Assembly (NCBI GenBank): GCA_902788445.1
Contig: CADAKE010000013.1
Coordinates: forward strand, 1-50,510
Origin: an uncultured Eubacteriales bacterium
GTDB lineage: Bacteria; Bacillota; Clostridia; Christensenellales; Aristaeellaceae
DNA length: 50,510 nt
Reading direction: 5' to 3'
Below are positions 8,460 through 17,902 of this stretch, in pieces (position 1 is the first letter of the stretch; the number at the start of each line of letters is the position of its first letter). The notes beneath the pieces were generated by a model. That model saw nothing but the letters and a program-made list of their open reading frames with translations, did not search any database and was not told where the DNA came from. The translations under genes and the position numbers were made by a program.

Positions 8460-10794
8460 ACTGCTCTCACCCGCGGGCAGCATGGACGCGCTGAAAGCCG
8501 CCGTCGCCAACGGGGCCGACGCGGTGTATCTGGGCGCGGCGTCCTTCGGGGCGCGTGCCAGCGCCGGGTTTGACGATGAAGCGCTCAGGGAAGCGCTCGC
8601 TTATTGCCATCTGCGGCGGAAAAAAATATATGTCACCGTCAACATTCTGATCAAGGAAAGGGAGCTGGACAGCGTCCGGCACACCCTTTCCTTGTTGTCG
8701 CATCTGGGGGCGGACGCGGCGCTGGTGCAGGATTTGGGCGTGCTCAAAATCTGCCGGGAGGAATACCCGGAACTGCCCGTCCACGCCAGTACCCAGATGG
8801 CGATTCACAACGCTTCCGGCGTTCAACTGCTGAAAGCCCTGGGCGCAAGCCGCGCGGTGCTGGCCAGGGAATGTGGTCTGGGTGAAATCCGCAAAGCCGC
8901 CGAAGCGGGGCTGGAAATCGAGGCGTTCTGCCATGGCGCGCTGTGCGTGTCCTGCTCGGGACAATGCCTGTTTTCCTCCATGATCGGGGGCCGCAGCGGC
9001 AACCGGGGGCGGTGCGCCCAGCCCTGCCGACTGCCGTATACCTATCAGGGAAAGAACGGCGCGTGGCTCTCCCCCAGGGATTTGTGCGCCCGGGATGAAT
9101 TACAGCAGATGGCGGACGCGGGCGTGTATTCCTTCAAAATCGAGGGACGGTTAAAGCGCCCGGAATATGTGGCGGTGGTCACGCGGGCATATCGCAATGC
9201 TTTGGATGCCATTTTAGAAAATCGCTTTGAACCTGCTGAAAAAGAAGAAAAGGAAGCCCTGACCCAGATTTTTTCCCGGGGCGGGTTCACGATGGGCTAT
9301 CCCGGCTTCGGCCGCGACGCGGCCATCATCGACCCCACGCGGGTGACGCCGGTCGGCGTTCCGATGGGAAAAGTGAAAAAGGTGTATTCAAAGGGCGGCG
9401 CGCTGCTGTGCGATGTTCCGCTGATTCGTCCGCTCCACAACGGCGACGGGCTGGAAATCGACGCCCAGGAAATCCGCTATTCCGGGCCGGAAGTCCCCGC
9501 CGGACAAACTGCCGCGTTACGATTGCGGGACAAGGTGAATATCGGCGCGGAAGCGCGCCGCACAGAGGATGAAAGCCAGCTTGCCGCCGCCCGCGCTACC
9601 TTTGAAAACGGCGCTGACCTGACGGCAAACCCGATTCCCTTCGACGCCGTTCTGTCCGCGTATCCCGGCAAGCCGCTTTCCTTGCGGGCGACGGACGGGG
9701 AAAGCGCGGTATCCGTGACCGGAGAAACCGTCCAGCCCGCGCAGAAAAAAGCGCTGGATGAAACCGCCGCGCGCAGGTCATTGGAGAAAACCGGCGGCAC
9801 GACGTTCGTCTTACAGAACTTGACCGTCAAAACGGCTGGCGCGTTCGTGCCCGCTTCCGCGCTGAACGCCCTGCGGCGGGACGCGCTGGAGCAATTGGCC
9901 CAGGCCCGCGTCGCCGCCCATCCGCGAAGCGCTCCGCCCAAAGCCGCGTTTGACGCGCCGCGCAGGGACATTCCCGCGCCCCGGCTGTTGGTGAAAACAC
10001 AGAACGCGGAAGAGATTCCTGCGCTGTTACAGGCGGGCGCGGAACAAGCGCTGTTTCTGCCCCAGGATTTCCGGGAAGAAAAGCTGCTGCCAACGCTTGA
10101 AACCGAGGCGTTTCTTTCCGGCAAGGTTCGCCTGTGCCTGCCCAGCCAATGCGGCGAGGAAACCCAGAAATGGCTGGAAAACGTATCAAGGAAGAAGCGT
10201 CTCCCGGTCTGCCTGTCCAGCCCGAACCAGTTGTCCGTTGATTCTCCCGGAAAAATGGCGGGCGAGGGCGTCCCGGTGATGAACGGGGAAGCGGTCAAAA
10301 TGCTCTCCCATCTGGGCTGCGCAAGCGTGACCCTGAGCCGCGAGCTTTCGCAAAAGGAAATGGCGGACATTCCAAGGGATATTTGCGAACTGATCCTGCC
10401 GGTCTACGGGCGCACCCGCCTGATGCTGCTGAACCACTGCCCCATGCGCACGTCGATGAAGCTGCAAACAGGCCGGGAACAGTGCGAGCTTTGCAGCCAG
10501 GGCAAAGGCGCGATGGGTACGGCGCTTACTGACCGGATGAAAGCGGAGTACCCGCTGTTTCCCCTGCGCCTGCCGGAGGGCTGCCAAATCGAACTGCTGG
10601 CGGACAGGCCGCTGCATTTGGCGGAGTATCTGAAAAACCTGCCGCCACTTTCCTGGCTGCTCACATTTACGGATGAAACGCCGGAGGAGCGCATTCAAAT
10701 CACGAAGCATTACGCCGCGCTGCTGCGAAATGAAGCGCCAAAACCCTTGCCCATTCGCGGAACAGCGGGACGGTTTTTGGACGGAGTATTATAA
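8437..10794 (+). CDS. U32 family protein with DUF3656 (RlhA/TrhP-like RNA hydroxylation factor)
   Basis: 785 residues. The N-terminal U32 domain (about 7-300) starts ELLSPAGSMDALKAAVANGADAVYLG and holds the Cys cluster expected to bind an iron-sulfur centre (Cys165, 170, 173, 177, 193, 197 in CHGALCVSCSGQC and GRCAQPC). A middle segment (about 330-480) fits DUF3656. The C-terminal part repeats the barrel pattern and has further Cys in NHCPMR and CELCSQ. Family members once called collagenases are now linked to prephenate-dependent 5-hydroxylation of 23S rRNA C2501 (RlhA) or tRNA U34 (TrhP). The DUF3656-containing length favours the RlhA type; this is inference. It is translated from within the zapA 3' end. 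Confidence 0.88.
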   Translation: MPMNRPLELLSPAGSMDALKAAVANGADAVYLGAASFGARASAGFDDEALREALAYCHLRRKKIYVTVNILIKERELDSVRHTLSLLSHLGADAALVQDLGVLKICREEYPELPVHASTQMAIHNASGVQLLKALGASRAVLARECGLGEIRKAAEAGLEIEAFCHGALCVSCSGQCLFSSMIGGRSGNRGRCAQPCRLPYTYQGKNGAWLSPRDLCARDELQQMADAGVYSFKIEGRLKRPEYVAVVTRAYRNALDAILENRFEPAEKEEKEALTQIFSRGGFTMGYPGFGRDAAIIDPTRVTPVGVPMGKVKKVYSKGGALLCDVPLIRPLHNGDGLEIDAQEIRYSGPEVPAGQTAALRLRDKVNIGAEARRTEDESQLAAARATFENGADLTANPIPFDAVLSAYPGKPLSLRATDGESAVSVTGETVQPAQKKALDETAARRSLEKTGGTTFVLQNLTVKTAGAFVPASALNALRRDALEQLAQARVAAHPRSAPPKAAFDAPRRDIPAPRLLVKTQNAEEIPALLQAGAEQALFLPQDFREEKLLPTLETEAFLSGKVRLCLPSQCGEETQKWLENVSRKKRLPVCLSSPNQLSVDSPGKMAGEGVPVMNGEAVKMLSHLGCASVTLSRELSQKEMADIPRDICELILPVYGRTRLMLLNHCPMRTSMKLQTGREQCELCSQGKGAMGTALTDRMKAEYPLFPLRLPEGCQIELLADRPLHLAEYLKNLPPLSWLLTFTDETPEERIQITKHYAALLRNEAPKPLPIRGTAGRFLDGVL

Positions 10795-10835
10795 AGATAG
10801 TCGGTTCATTGTAGGAGACTTAAAGTCAATAAGGA

Positions 10836-10942
10836 AAGTGCAGAGTACAGAGTGCAAAGTACATGATTTAGTCAACCAGTTGTGCAATTCGATGTTGTTA
10901 TCTATACTCTCTGAACTCTGTACTCTGAACTCTGTACTCTCA
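10836..10942. repeat. Heptad inverted repeat, AGAGTNC family, copy A2
   Basis: Left arm 10836-10862 consists of AGTGCAG/AGTACAG-type heptads; right arm 10905-10941 consists of about five ACTCTGN heptads. The arms are of unequal length (about 27 and 37 bp), so heptad number differs between arms. The loop is 42 bp. The element occupies the U32-mutS2 spacer, ending about 80 bp before the mutS2 start. No clear terminator or promoter was found elsewhere in 10795-11007. Confidence 0.8.
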
Positions 10943-11021
10943 ACGTTACTAACTTGAAGTTTTCCATAGACGACGCCTGAACCGATAACGAGACTGATTC
11001 ATTTTTTGGGGGGGATTGTTT

Positions 11022-13373
11022 ATGAACAGCCGCGCCTTACGGGTGCTGGAATTTACGAAGATCCGGGAAATGCTGGCGGGGTATGCCCTGTCGGATTCCG
11101 GGAAAACGCTGTGCCGGGAATTAAAGCCCCTGGACGAGTTTAACGAAATCAACCGCGCTTTGGACGAAACGGAAGAAGCCGTCGCCACGCTGGCGTATGT
11201 GGGCGGCAATCCTTTGATTACCTTTAACGACGTGACGGAATACGTGTCCCTGGCCGAGAAGGGCTCCACGCTGAATCCGCGCGCGCTTTTGCAGGTGGCG
11301 GAAACGCTTCGCGCCGCCCGCGCGGCCCGGAGCGCCCTGGTGACGGACAAGGAAAACACGCCCATCATCACCGCCGCCGCGTCCCGCCTCCAGCCTTTGC
11401 GCCAACTCGAAACGGACATTACCGAAGCGATTCTGAGTGAAGAGGAAATCTCCGACCACGCCTCCCCCGCCTTGCTGGACATCCGGCGGCACATCCGCCA
11501 GGTGAACGACCGCATCCGGGAAAAGCTGAACGCCATGGCCCACGGCGCGGGATATTCCAAGTACCTCATGGAATCCATCGTCACCGTGCGCAACGGACGG
11601 TATGTGCTGCCGGTCAAAGCCGAAGCCCGGGGCAACGTGCCGGGCCTGGTGCACGACCAGTCCGCCACAGGGGCGACCCTGTTCATCGAGCCCATGGCCG
11701 TGGTGGAGATGGGCAATGAACTCAAGGAATGGAACATGAAGGAGCGGGACGAAATCGAACGCATCCTGGCCGCCTTCTCCCATCAGGTGGCGGATAGCGC
11801 CGACCTGATTACCCAAAACCTTGCCATTCTGGCCCATCTCGATTTCGTGTTCGCCAAGGGGATGCTGAGCCGGGAGATGGACTGCGTGCGGCCCAAGATG
11901 AACGAAAACGGTGTCATCAACCTGGTGCGCGTCCGCCATCCGCTGATCCCCCGGGATACAGTGGTGCCCTGCTCCCTGTGGCTGGGGCAGGAGTTTACCT
12001 CCCTCATCATCACCGGCCCCAACACCGGCGGCAAGACCGTCACGCTCAAAACCCTGGGCCTCATGACCCTGATGGCCCAGAGCGGTCTGCACATTCCGGG
12101 AGCATTGGGCACCGAGCTTTCCACCTTCGAGGAAGTGTACGCGGACATTGGCGACGAGCAGTCCATCGAACAAAGCCTGTCCACCTTCTCCTCCCACATG
12201 AACAACATCGTGTCCATCATGAACAAGGTGACGCCCCGCGACCTGGTGCTGTTCGACGAACTGGGCGCGGGCACCGACCCCACCGAGGGCGCGGCGCTGG
12301 CCCAGGTGATTTTAAACGCGCTGCTCAAAATCAAAACCCGCACGGCGGCGACGACCCATTACAGCGAACTGAAAGCCTACGCCCTGTCCACCAAGGGTGT
12401 GGAGAACGCCAGCGTGGAATTTGACGTTGCCACCCTGCGGCCCACCTACCGCCTGTCCATCGGCGTGCCGGGCAAATCTAACGCCTTTGAAATCAGCCGC
12501 CGCCTGGGCCTGCCGGAATATTTGATCGAGGAAGCCAAGGATTTGCTCTCCCACGATACCATCCGCTTTGAGGACGTGATCGCCAACGCGGAATACCACC
12601 GCCAGATCGCGGAAAAGGAACGGCAATTGGCCGAGGAAGCGCGGGCCGAAACGGTGCGATTGCGCAACGAGGCGGAAAAGCTGTACAGGGACATGGAGGA
12701 AAAGCGCGACGCCTCCACCCGCAAGGCCAAGGAGGAAGCCCGCCGCATTGTGGAAAAGGCGCGGCGCGATTCCGAATCCATCCTGTACGATTTAAAGAAG
12801 ATGAAGAAGGCGGGCTCCGCGCCCGACCACGAAGTGAACGCGCTGAAAAAGCGTTTGGAGCAGGGCATCGACAGCCTGAGCGAAGGATTGAAAACACCCA
12901 CCGGCAATTTCGCCGAACCGCCCAAGACGCTGAAAATCGGCGACACCGTGGAAATCACCCACCTGAACACCAAGGGCACCGTGCTTTCCCTGCCCGACGC
13001 CAAGGGCGAGGTGCAATTGCAGGCGGGCATTATGAAGCTGAAAGCGCATCTGAGCCAGCTTCGCCTGGTGCAGGAGGAAAAGCCGAAAAAGAAAGTGTCC
13101 TCCGTCTCCGTACAGACGGGGATGCGCTCCGTGCCGCTGTCCTGCGACGTGCGCGGGATGGCGCTGGACGAAGCCATCGAGGAAGTGGAGCAGTATTTGG
13201 ACGAAGCCACCCTGGCCGGACTGCATGAAGTGACCATCGTACACGGCAAAGGCACCGGCATCCTGCGGGAGGGCATCCAGAAACACCTGAAAACCTACCC
13301 CCACGTCAAATCCTTCCGCCGGGGCAAGTACGGCGAGGGGGAAGAGGGGGTTACGGTGGTGGAACTGAAATAA
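11022..13373 (+). CDS. mutS2: Endonuclease MutS2 / ribosome-rescue ATPase
   Basis: 783 residues, normal for MutS2. Clamp and core helices (about 1-300) lead to the ABC-type ATPase: Walker A GPNTGGKT (332-339), Walker B LVLFDELGAGTDPTE, and the TTHYSELK switch. A coiled coil (about 510-600) and a C-terminal Smr domain (about 707-783, with CDVRGM and HGKGTG) complete the protein. Bacillus MutS2 recognises collided ribosomes and splits them or cleaves mRNA through Smr, and in other species it suppresses recombination; the family member here should act similarly. ATG 11022 follows a G-rich ribosome binding site (11008-11014); an in-frame TTG at 11016 is less likely. Confidence 0.96.
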   Translation: MNSRALRVLEFTKIREMLAGYALSDSGKTLCRELKPLDEFNEINRALDETEEAVATLAYVGGNPLITFNDVTEYVSLAEKGSTLNPRALLQVAETLRAARAARSALVTDKENTPIITAAASRLQPLRQLETDITEAILSEEEISDHASPALLDIRRHIRQVNDRIREKLNAMAHGAGYSKYLMESIVTVRNGRYVLPVKAEARGNVPGLVHDQSATGATLFIEPMAVVEMGNELKEWNMKERDEIERILAAFSHQVADSADLITQNLAILAHLDFVFAKGMLSREMDCVRPKMNENGVINLVRVRHPLIPRDTVVPCSLWLGQEFTSLIITGPNTGGKTVTLKTLGLMTLMAQSGLHIPGALGTELSTFEEVYADIGDEQSIEQSLSTFSSHMNNIVSIMNKVTPRDLVLFDELGAGTDPTEGAALAQVILNALLKIKTRTAATTHYSELKAYALSTKGVENASVEFDVATLRPTYRLSIGVPGKSNAFEISRRLGLPEYLIEEAKDLLSHDTIRFEDVIANAEYHRQIAEKERQLAEEARAETVRLRNEAEKLYRDMEEKRDASTRKAKEEARRIVEKARRDSESILYDLKKMKKAGSAPDHEVNALKKRLEQGIDSLSEGLKTPTGNFAEPPKTLKIGDTVEITHLNTKGTVLSLPDAKGEVQLQAGIMKLKAHLSQLRLVQEEKPKKKVSSVSVQTGMRSVPLSCDVRGMALDEAIEEVEQYLDEATLAGLHEVTIVHGKGTGILREGIQKHLKTYPHVKSFRRGKYGEGEEGVTVVELK

Positions 13374-13491
13374 GAGATAGGAGAGAGGAGTTAAAAGTTA
13401 GGAGTTATATAGTCAAAACATTTACAGCAAGTTGGGCTTAGACTTATTGAAAGCGCTTTATAGCTCCTCTCTCCTATCTCCTAACTCCTCA
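13374..13491. repeat. Heptad inverted repeat, GGAGANA family, copy B1
   Basis: The left arm (13374-13412) reads as 7-mers GGAGAGA, GGAGTTA, AAAGTTA and GGAGTTA. The right arm (13461-13491) reads CTCCTCT, CTCCTAT and CTCCTAA. The 48-bp loop contains GGGCTTAGACTT, shared (one-base indel) with copy B2 at 32377-32507. The element begins directly at the mutS2 stop and ends 37 bp before the response regulator start. The purine arm contains several Shine-Dalgarno look-alikes, and the pyrimidine arm is anti-Shine-Dalgarno-like. Confidence 0.8.
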
Positions 13492-13528
13492 TTCGATTAC
13501 ACTCCTGAATCAAAGGGGGATTATAATT

Positions 13529-14218
13529 ATGAAGGACAAGCAGACCATCCTGGTCGTGGACGACGATCCGAACATCGCGCAGCTGGTGAAGCTGTACCTG
13601 GAAAAAGAAGGCTATGAAGTCAATGTGGAAACGCGCGGGGACGACGCGGTGGCCGCGTTCCAGAAAAACCCGCCGAGCCTGATGCTGCTGGATATCATGC
13701 TGCCCGGCATGGACGGCTGGCAGGTGTGCCGCGCCATCCGGCAGACCAGCAGCATTCCCATCATCATGCTCTCCGCCAAGGATGAAACGTTTGATAAGGT
13801 GCTGGGCCTGGAACTGGGAGCCGACGACTACATCACCAAGCCCTTCGAGGGCAAGGAACTGGTGGCGCGGGTGAAGGCCGTGCTGCGCCGCGCGGGCCCC
13901 AGCGAAACGGAAAAGGACATATTGTCCTTCCCCGGCCTGTCCATCAGCCTGGAAAAATATGAGGTGTATTACCAGGGAAAGCTGCTGGATATGCCGCCCA
14001 AGGAGTTGGAAGTGCTGTATTTCCTGGCGTCCCACCAGAACCGCGTGTTCACCCGCGAGCAGCTTTTGGAACAGGTGTGGGGCTTTGACTTCTTTGGCGA
14101 CAGCCGCACCGTGGACGTGCACATCAAGCGCCTGCGGGAAAAATTGCAGGACAGCGAAACGCTTGGCTGGCAGATTCGCACCGTGTGGGGCGTTGGCTAC
14201 AAGTTCGAGGTGAAGTAA
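13529..14218 (+). CDS. OmpR/PhoB-type response regulator
   Basis: 229 residues. The receiver domain (about 5-118) has the acidic pocket D11-D12-D13, phospho-acceptor Asp55 (MLLDIMLPGMDG), Ser82 and Lys104 (TKPF). The C-terminal winged helix (about 130-228, ending VWGVGYKF) binds DNA. It is the partner of the histidine kinase that starts 4 bp downstream. Length and motifs are canonical for the family (KdpE/PhoP/PhoB type). The regulon is unknown. The ribosome binding site is GGGGG at about 13516-13520. Confidence 0.95.
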   Translation: MKDKQTILVVDDDPNIAQLVKLYLEKEGYEVNVETRGDDAVAAFQKNPPSLMLLDIMLPGMDGWQVCRAIRQTSSIPIIMLSAKDETFDKVLGLELGADDYITKPFEGKELVARVKAVLRRAGPSETEKDILSFPGLSISLEKYEVYYQGKLLDMPPKELEVLYFLASHQNRVFTREQLLEQVWGFDFFGDSRTVDVHIKRLREKLQDSETLGWQIRTVWGVGYKFEVK

Positions 14219-14222
14219 CTTT

Positions 14223-15728
14223 ATGCGCAGCCTCAGTATGTTTTCCCGGCTGCTGATCGTGTCTCTGAGCGTGATCCTGGTCTGCGTCGCGGTGCTTTCC
14301 GCCCTGGCCTACACGAATCAGAAAAACAACAGCATCCGCGCCCGCATGGACGCCCTGAAAACCCAGGCCCGCGATATCAGCTACCTGGCCAGCCGCCTGT
14401 CCATGGATTCCCTGTCCAAATCAACCCAGACCAGCGCGGTGGAGGAGTACATCAACTGGAAATCCAAGCGCATTTACGACGAGTACGGCGCGTATACCAT
14501 GGTGGTGGACCGAACCGGGAAGTATTACATCTATTATTTGCAGGATCATCTGCGGGAGGACACCCAGAAGTCCGCGCCGTCCGCAAGCGATTTGAGTGAA
14601 TACATGGATCTGGCCTTGCAGGGCCAGGAGATCGTGAAACAGACGCAGAGCGACGAAGGCCCCTTCTTCACCGTCATGGTGCCCTGGGTGCAGAACAATT
14701 CGCTCAACGCCTCCCAGAACACCGTGATGGGCTATGTGCTCATCCAGACCGCCGCGCAGACCGTGCACGCCGTGTACCAGGACATGATCTGGCAGACCGC
14801 GCTGGCCGCCATCGGTGTGTTCCTGTTCTCAGCGGCCGTGGTGTTCTTTGTGGCGCAGCAGATAACGCGGCCCCTGACCGCCATGGCCAGGGCCGCCGGA
14901 AGAATGGCCATGGGCGACTTTGAGGCCAAAGCGCCGGAGGAGGGCGGCAAGGAAATCGTGGAGCTCTCCCGCTCCTTTAACCAGATGGCCGCCCAGCTTT
15001 CCACCCTGGAGCAGAGCCGCAGGGACTTTGTGGCGAACGTTTCCCACGAGCTGCGCTCCCCCGTCACCTCCATCAAGGGCTTTGCCCAAGGGATGCTGGA
15101 CGGCACGATCCCGCCGGAAATGCACGGGCAGTATTTGCAGGTGGTGGTGGATGAAACGCAGCGATTAGCCAAGCTGATCAACAACCTTCTGAACCTGTCG
15201 CGCATGGAAAACGAGGAAACCAACCTGGCCTTCAGCCACTTTGACCTGAACGAAATGACCCGGCGCGTGCTCATTTCCCGCATGACGCAGATCGAGGACA
15301 AAAACCTGGAAATCGACGTGCGCTTTGAAAACGATTCCTGCTTCGTCTATGCCGACGCCGACCAGATTCAGCAGGTGATCATCAACCTGCTGGATAACGC
15401 TGTCAAGTATACGCCCAGCGGCGGCACGGTGACGCTCGCCACCAAGTCTGAGGGCGGTCACGTCGCCATGCGGGTGAAGGACAACGGCATGGGCATTCCG
15501 GCGGAGGACGCGCCCTACATCTTCGACCGGTTCTACAAGGTGGACAAGGCGCACACCGTCGGCAAGGGCACCGGCCTGGGCCTGGCTATCTGCAAGCGCA
15601 TCATGGAGCGCCATAAGCAGCAAATCCGTCTCATCTCCGGCGAGGGCGGCGCGGAATTTGAATTCACCCTGGAAAAGGGAACCGATCCGGGAGGCAGCCA
15701 TGGAAATTCAGGCGCGGGCGAAAATTAA
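14223..15728 (+). CDS. Two-component sensor histidine kinase (HAMP-HisKA-HATPase)
   Basis: 501 residues. Helix 1 (about 8-30) and helix 2 (about 188-211) enclose an extracytoplasmic sensor of about 155 residues that resembles a PAS-like/Cache fold (YTMVVDRTGKYYIYYL). HAMP follows at about 212-262. HisKA has the phospho-acceptor His275 in VSHELRSP. The ATPase domain shows N box DNAVKYTP (Asn392), G1 DNGMGIP (420-426), F box DRFYKV and G2 GKGTGLGLAI (448-457). All boxes are intact. It pairs with the response regulator just upstream. Its 3' end overlaps ispE by 29 bp, so ispE is probably co-transcribed. The signal is unknown. Confidence 0.95.
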   Translation: MRSLSMFSRLLIVSLSVILVCVAVLSALAYTNQKNNSIRARMDALKTQARDISYLASRLSMDSLSKSTQTSAVEEYINWKSKRIYDEYGAYTMVVDRTGKYYIYYLQDHLREDTQKSAPSASDLSEYMDLALQGQEIVKQTQSDEGPFFTVMVPWVQNNSLNASQNTVMGYVLIQTAAQTVHAVYQDMIWQTALAAIGVFLFSAAVVFFVAQQITRPLTAMARAAGRMAMGDFEAKAPEEGGKEIVELSRSFNQMAAQLSTLEQSRRDFVANVSHELRSPVTSIKGFAQGMLDGTIPPEMHGQYLQVVVDETQRLAKLINNLLNLSRMENEETNLAFSHFDLNEMTRRVLISRMTQIEDKNLEIDVRFENDSCFVYADADQIQQVIINLLDNAVKYTPSGGTVTLATKSEGGHVAMRVKDNGMGIPAEDAPYIFDRFYKVDKAHTVGKGTGLGLAICKRIMERHKQQIRLISGEGGAEFEFTLEKGTDPGGSHGNSGAGEN

Positions 15729-16539
15729 CTGGACGCTCAACGTGGTCGGCAGGCGACCGGACGGCTACCATTTGCTGGACATGCTCATGCAGCCGCTCGC
15801 GCTGCACGACACGCTTTTGATTGAGCCCTCGGATGGATTGTCTTTGAAAATCGACGGCGCGGATGGATTGTCGGCAAACGGCGATAACCTGATTCTCCGG
15901 GCGGCGAAGATGCTGCAAACCGAAGCAGGGATTTCCTCCGGCGCAGCGATTACCCTCACCAAGCGCATTCCCATGGGCGCGGGCCTGGGCGGCGGCAGCG
16001 CCGACGCGGCGGCGGCTTTGAAAGGCTTGACCGCGTTCTGGCAGCTTGGTTATGATTTGGAACGGCTCTGCCAAATCGGCGTGCGGCTCGGGGCCGACGT
16101 GCCCTTTTGCCTGCATGACGCGCCGCGCCGCGCCCAGGGCATCGGGGAAATCCTCTCCTCCATTCAAAGCCGCGTGTTTCCACTGGTGCTCATTCAGCCC
16201 TGCGAAGCGCTGTCCACCAAAGAAGTGTTCACCGCCTACCACCAGGCCAGCATCGCCCCGCCCGACACGGAAAAAGCGGCGCGGGCTTTGGCGGAAGGAA
16301 ATCTGCATTCGCTGAAAGCCTTCGCCGGAAACGTGCTGGAGAGCGCGTCCATCCCCCTGCGGCCGCAGATCGCGGAAGCGAAGGCGGCGCTGTACCAATC
16401 CGGCGCGGCTTTCGCGCAGATGACCGGCTCCGGCTCGGTGGTGTTCGGCGCGTATGAAACGGAGCAAGCCGCTGACCGGGCCTTTGAAATCCTGAAAACC
16501 CGTTATTCCACCTGCATCCGCACCGCAACCGCCTTCTAA
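15700..16539 (+). CDS. ispE: 4-diphosphocytidyl-2-C-methyl-D-erythritol kinase
   Basis: 279 residues, typical IspE length. This GHMP-family kinase phosphorylates the 2-OH of CDP-methylerythritol in the MEP route to isoprenoids. The conserved parts are ARAKIN with catalytic Lys8, GRRPDGYH (17-24) for substrate cytidine, the ATP loop PMGAGLGGGSADAAAAL (91-107), and GADVPF with catalytic Asp133. The C-terminal MTGSGSVVFG motif is present. ATG 15700 is chosen from GGGAGG at 15689-15694; it lies inside the histidine kinase gene. No other isoprenoid genes are in the window. Confidence 0.96.
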   Translation: MEIQARAKINWTLNVVGRRPDGYHLLDMLMQPLALHDTLLIEPSDGLSLKIDGADGLSANGDNLILRAAKMLQTEAGISSGAAITLTKRIPMGAGLGGGSADAAAALKGLTAFWQLGYDLERLCQIGVRLGADVPFCLHDAPRRAQGIGEILSSIQSRVFPLVLIQPCEALSTKEVFTAYHQASIAPPDTEKAARALAEGNLHSLKAFAGNVLESASIPLRPQIAEAKAALYQSGAAFAQMTGSGSVVFGAYETEQAADRAFEILKTRYSTCIRTATAF

Positions 16540-16551
16540 ATAATGAGGTAA

Positions 16552-16705
16552 CTGTTCAGTCGCGGTCAAGAGAGTTCAAAGTTCTAAGATATTTCGTCCT
16601 GCATAGTGTAAACGGTAAATATATGTGCCAATTATAACAAGCTAATAACTTGGAACTTAGAACTTGAAACTTAGAACTTTGCTGCTTCTAAATACGACTG
16701 AACAG
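16552..16705. repeat. Heptad inverted repeat with terminal inverted repeats, GAACTTN family, copy D1
   Basis: The 154-bp element is bounded by perfect 11-bp terminal inverted repeats CTGTTCAGTCG (16552-16562) and CGACTGAACAG (16695-16705). Inside, the right arm (about 16647-16680) is a run of imperfect heptads ACTTGGA, ACTTAGA and ACTTGAA. The left arm (16572-16587) has only about two complementary heptads. The loop contains ATATTTCGTCCTGCAT (16589-16604), repeated exactly in copy D2 (25735-25750). It lies between ispE and the aldo/keto reductase, whose ribosome binding site starts 6 bp further on. The structure is MITE-like. Confidence 0.8.
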
Positions 16706-16723
16706 ATACAAAAGGAGTTTTCT

Positions 16724-17902
16724 ATGCAATACCGGAAGGACAGATACGGGAACCCCATCTCCGTTTTGGGCTACGGCTGTATGCGCTTTACCACCAAGGC
16801 GGGCCGCGTCGACCTGGACAAAGCCGAAAAGGAAATCATGGCCGCCATCGCGGGCGGCGTGAATTATTTCGACACGGCGTATGTGTACAGCGGTTCCGAG
16901 GCGGCGCTGGGCGAGATTTTGCGCCGCAACAACGCGCGGGACAAAATCAACATCGCCACCAAGCTGCCCCATTACCTGGTGAAAAACGCCGACAGCATGG
17001 AGAAGTATTTCCAGGAGCAGTTAAAGCGCCTGCAAACCGACCATGTGGATTATTACCTCATGCACATGCTGACCGACGCGAAAACCTGGCAGCGGTTAAA
17101 GGACCTCGGCGTGCAGGACTGGCTGGAGGAAAAGAAAAAAACCGGCGCGATCCGCCAGGTGGGCTTTTCCTACCACGGCAACTCGGACATGTTCTGCCAG
17201 CTGATCGACGCCTACGACTGGGATTTCTGCCAGATTCAGTACAACTACATGGACGAGCATTCCCAGGCCGGGTCGACCGGGCTGCATTACGCCGCGCGGA
17301 AGGGCCTGCCCGTCGTGATTATGGAGCCGCTGCGCGGCGGCAGGCTGGCGAACAACCTGCCTGCTGAAGCGGTGAAAGCCTTTGAACAGTACCCCACGAA
17401 ACGCAGCCCCGCCGAGTGGGCGTTCCGCTGGCTGTGGAACCAGCCGGAGGTAACGTGCGTGCTGTCCGGCATGAACTCCATGGAGATGCTGAACGAGAAC
17501 CTCCGCGCCGCCGATGAAAGCCGGGCCGGGGAGTTTTCAGACAGCGACCGCGCGCTGCTGAAAAAAGTGTCCGAGGCCATCAACGCCCGGATGAAGGTCG
17601 GCTGCACCGGATGCCGCTACTGTATGCCTTGCCCCCAGCATGTGGATATTCCCGGTGTGTTCGCCGCGTACAACCGCGTATTCATTGATAACAAATTCTC
17701 CGGACTGCGGGAATACTTTATGTGCACCGCCCTGCGCAAAAACTCCACCGGCGCGGGCAACTGCGTCCAGTGCGGCAAATGCGAAACCCACTGCCCCCAG
17801 CAAATCCCCATCCGCAAAATGCTCCAGGACGCGAAAAAAACGCTGGAGTTTCCCCTGTACGGCACCGTCGTGAAAGCGGTCAAACTGGTGATGAAGTATT
17901 GA
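16724..17902 (+). CDS. Aldo/keto reductase with C-terminal 4Fe-4S domain
   Basis: 392 residues. The N-terminal AKR barrel (about 1-280) has the catalytic tetrad Asp50, Tyr55 (YFDTAYVY), Lys80 and His114. The C-terminal region carries two ferredoxin-like clusters: GCTGCRYCMPCP (Cys294, 297, 300, 303) and CVQCGKCETHCP (Cys347, 350, 353, 357). This fused type (COG1453) is common in anaerobic Clostridia. The carbonyl substrate is unknown, and the clusters suggest electron transfer from ferredoxin. ATG 16724 follows AAAGGAG at 16711-16717. It seems to be a single-gene unit with repeat elements on both sides. Confidence 0.92.
   Translation: MQYRKDRYGNPISVLGYGCMRFTTKAGRVDLDKAEKEIMAAIAGGVNYFDTAYVYSGSEAALGEILRRNNARDKINIATKLPHYLVKNADSMEKYFQEQLKRLQTDHVDYYLMHMLTDAKTWQRLKDLGVQDWLEEKKKTGAIRQVGFSYHGNSDMFCQLIDAYDWDFCQIQYNYMDEHSQAGSTGLHYAARKGLPVVIMEPLRGGRLANNLPAEAVKAFEQYPTKRSPAEWAFRWLWNQPEVTCVLSGMNSMEMLNENLRAADESRAGEFSDSDRALLKKVSEAINARMKVGCTGCRYCMPCPQHVDIPGVFAAYNRVFIDNKFSGLREYFMCTALRKNSTGAGNCVQCGKCETHCPQQIPIRKMLQDAKKTLEFPLYGTVVKAVKLVMKY

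Noticed and set aside
15658..15699. Longer ispE start
   Set aside because: Only a TTG with no ribosome binding site; ATG 15700 has GGGAGG at proper spacing and matches the family N-terminus.
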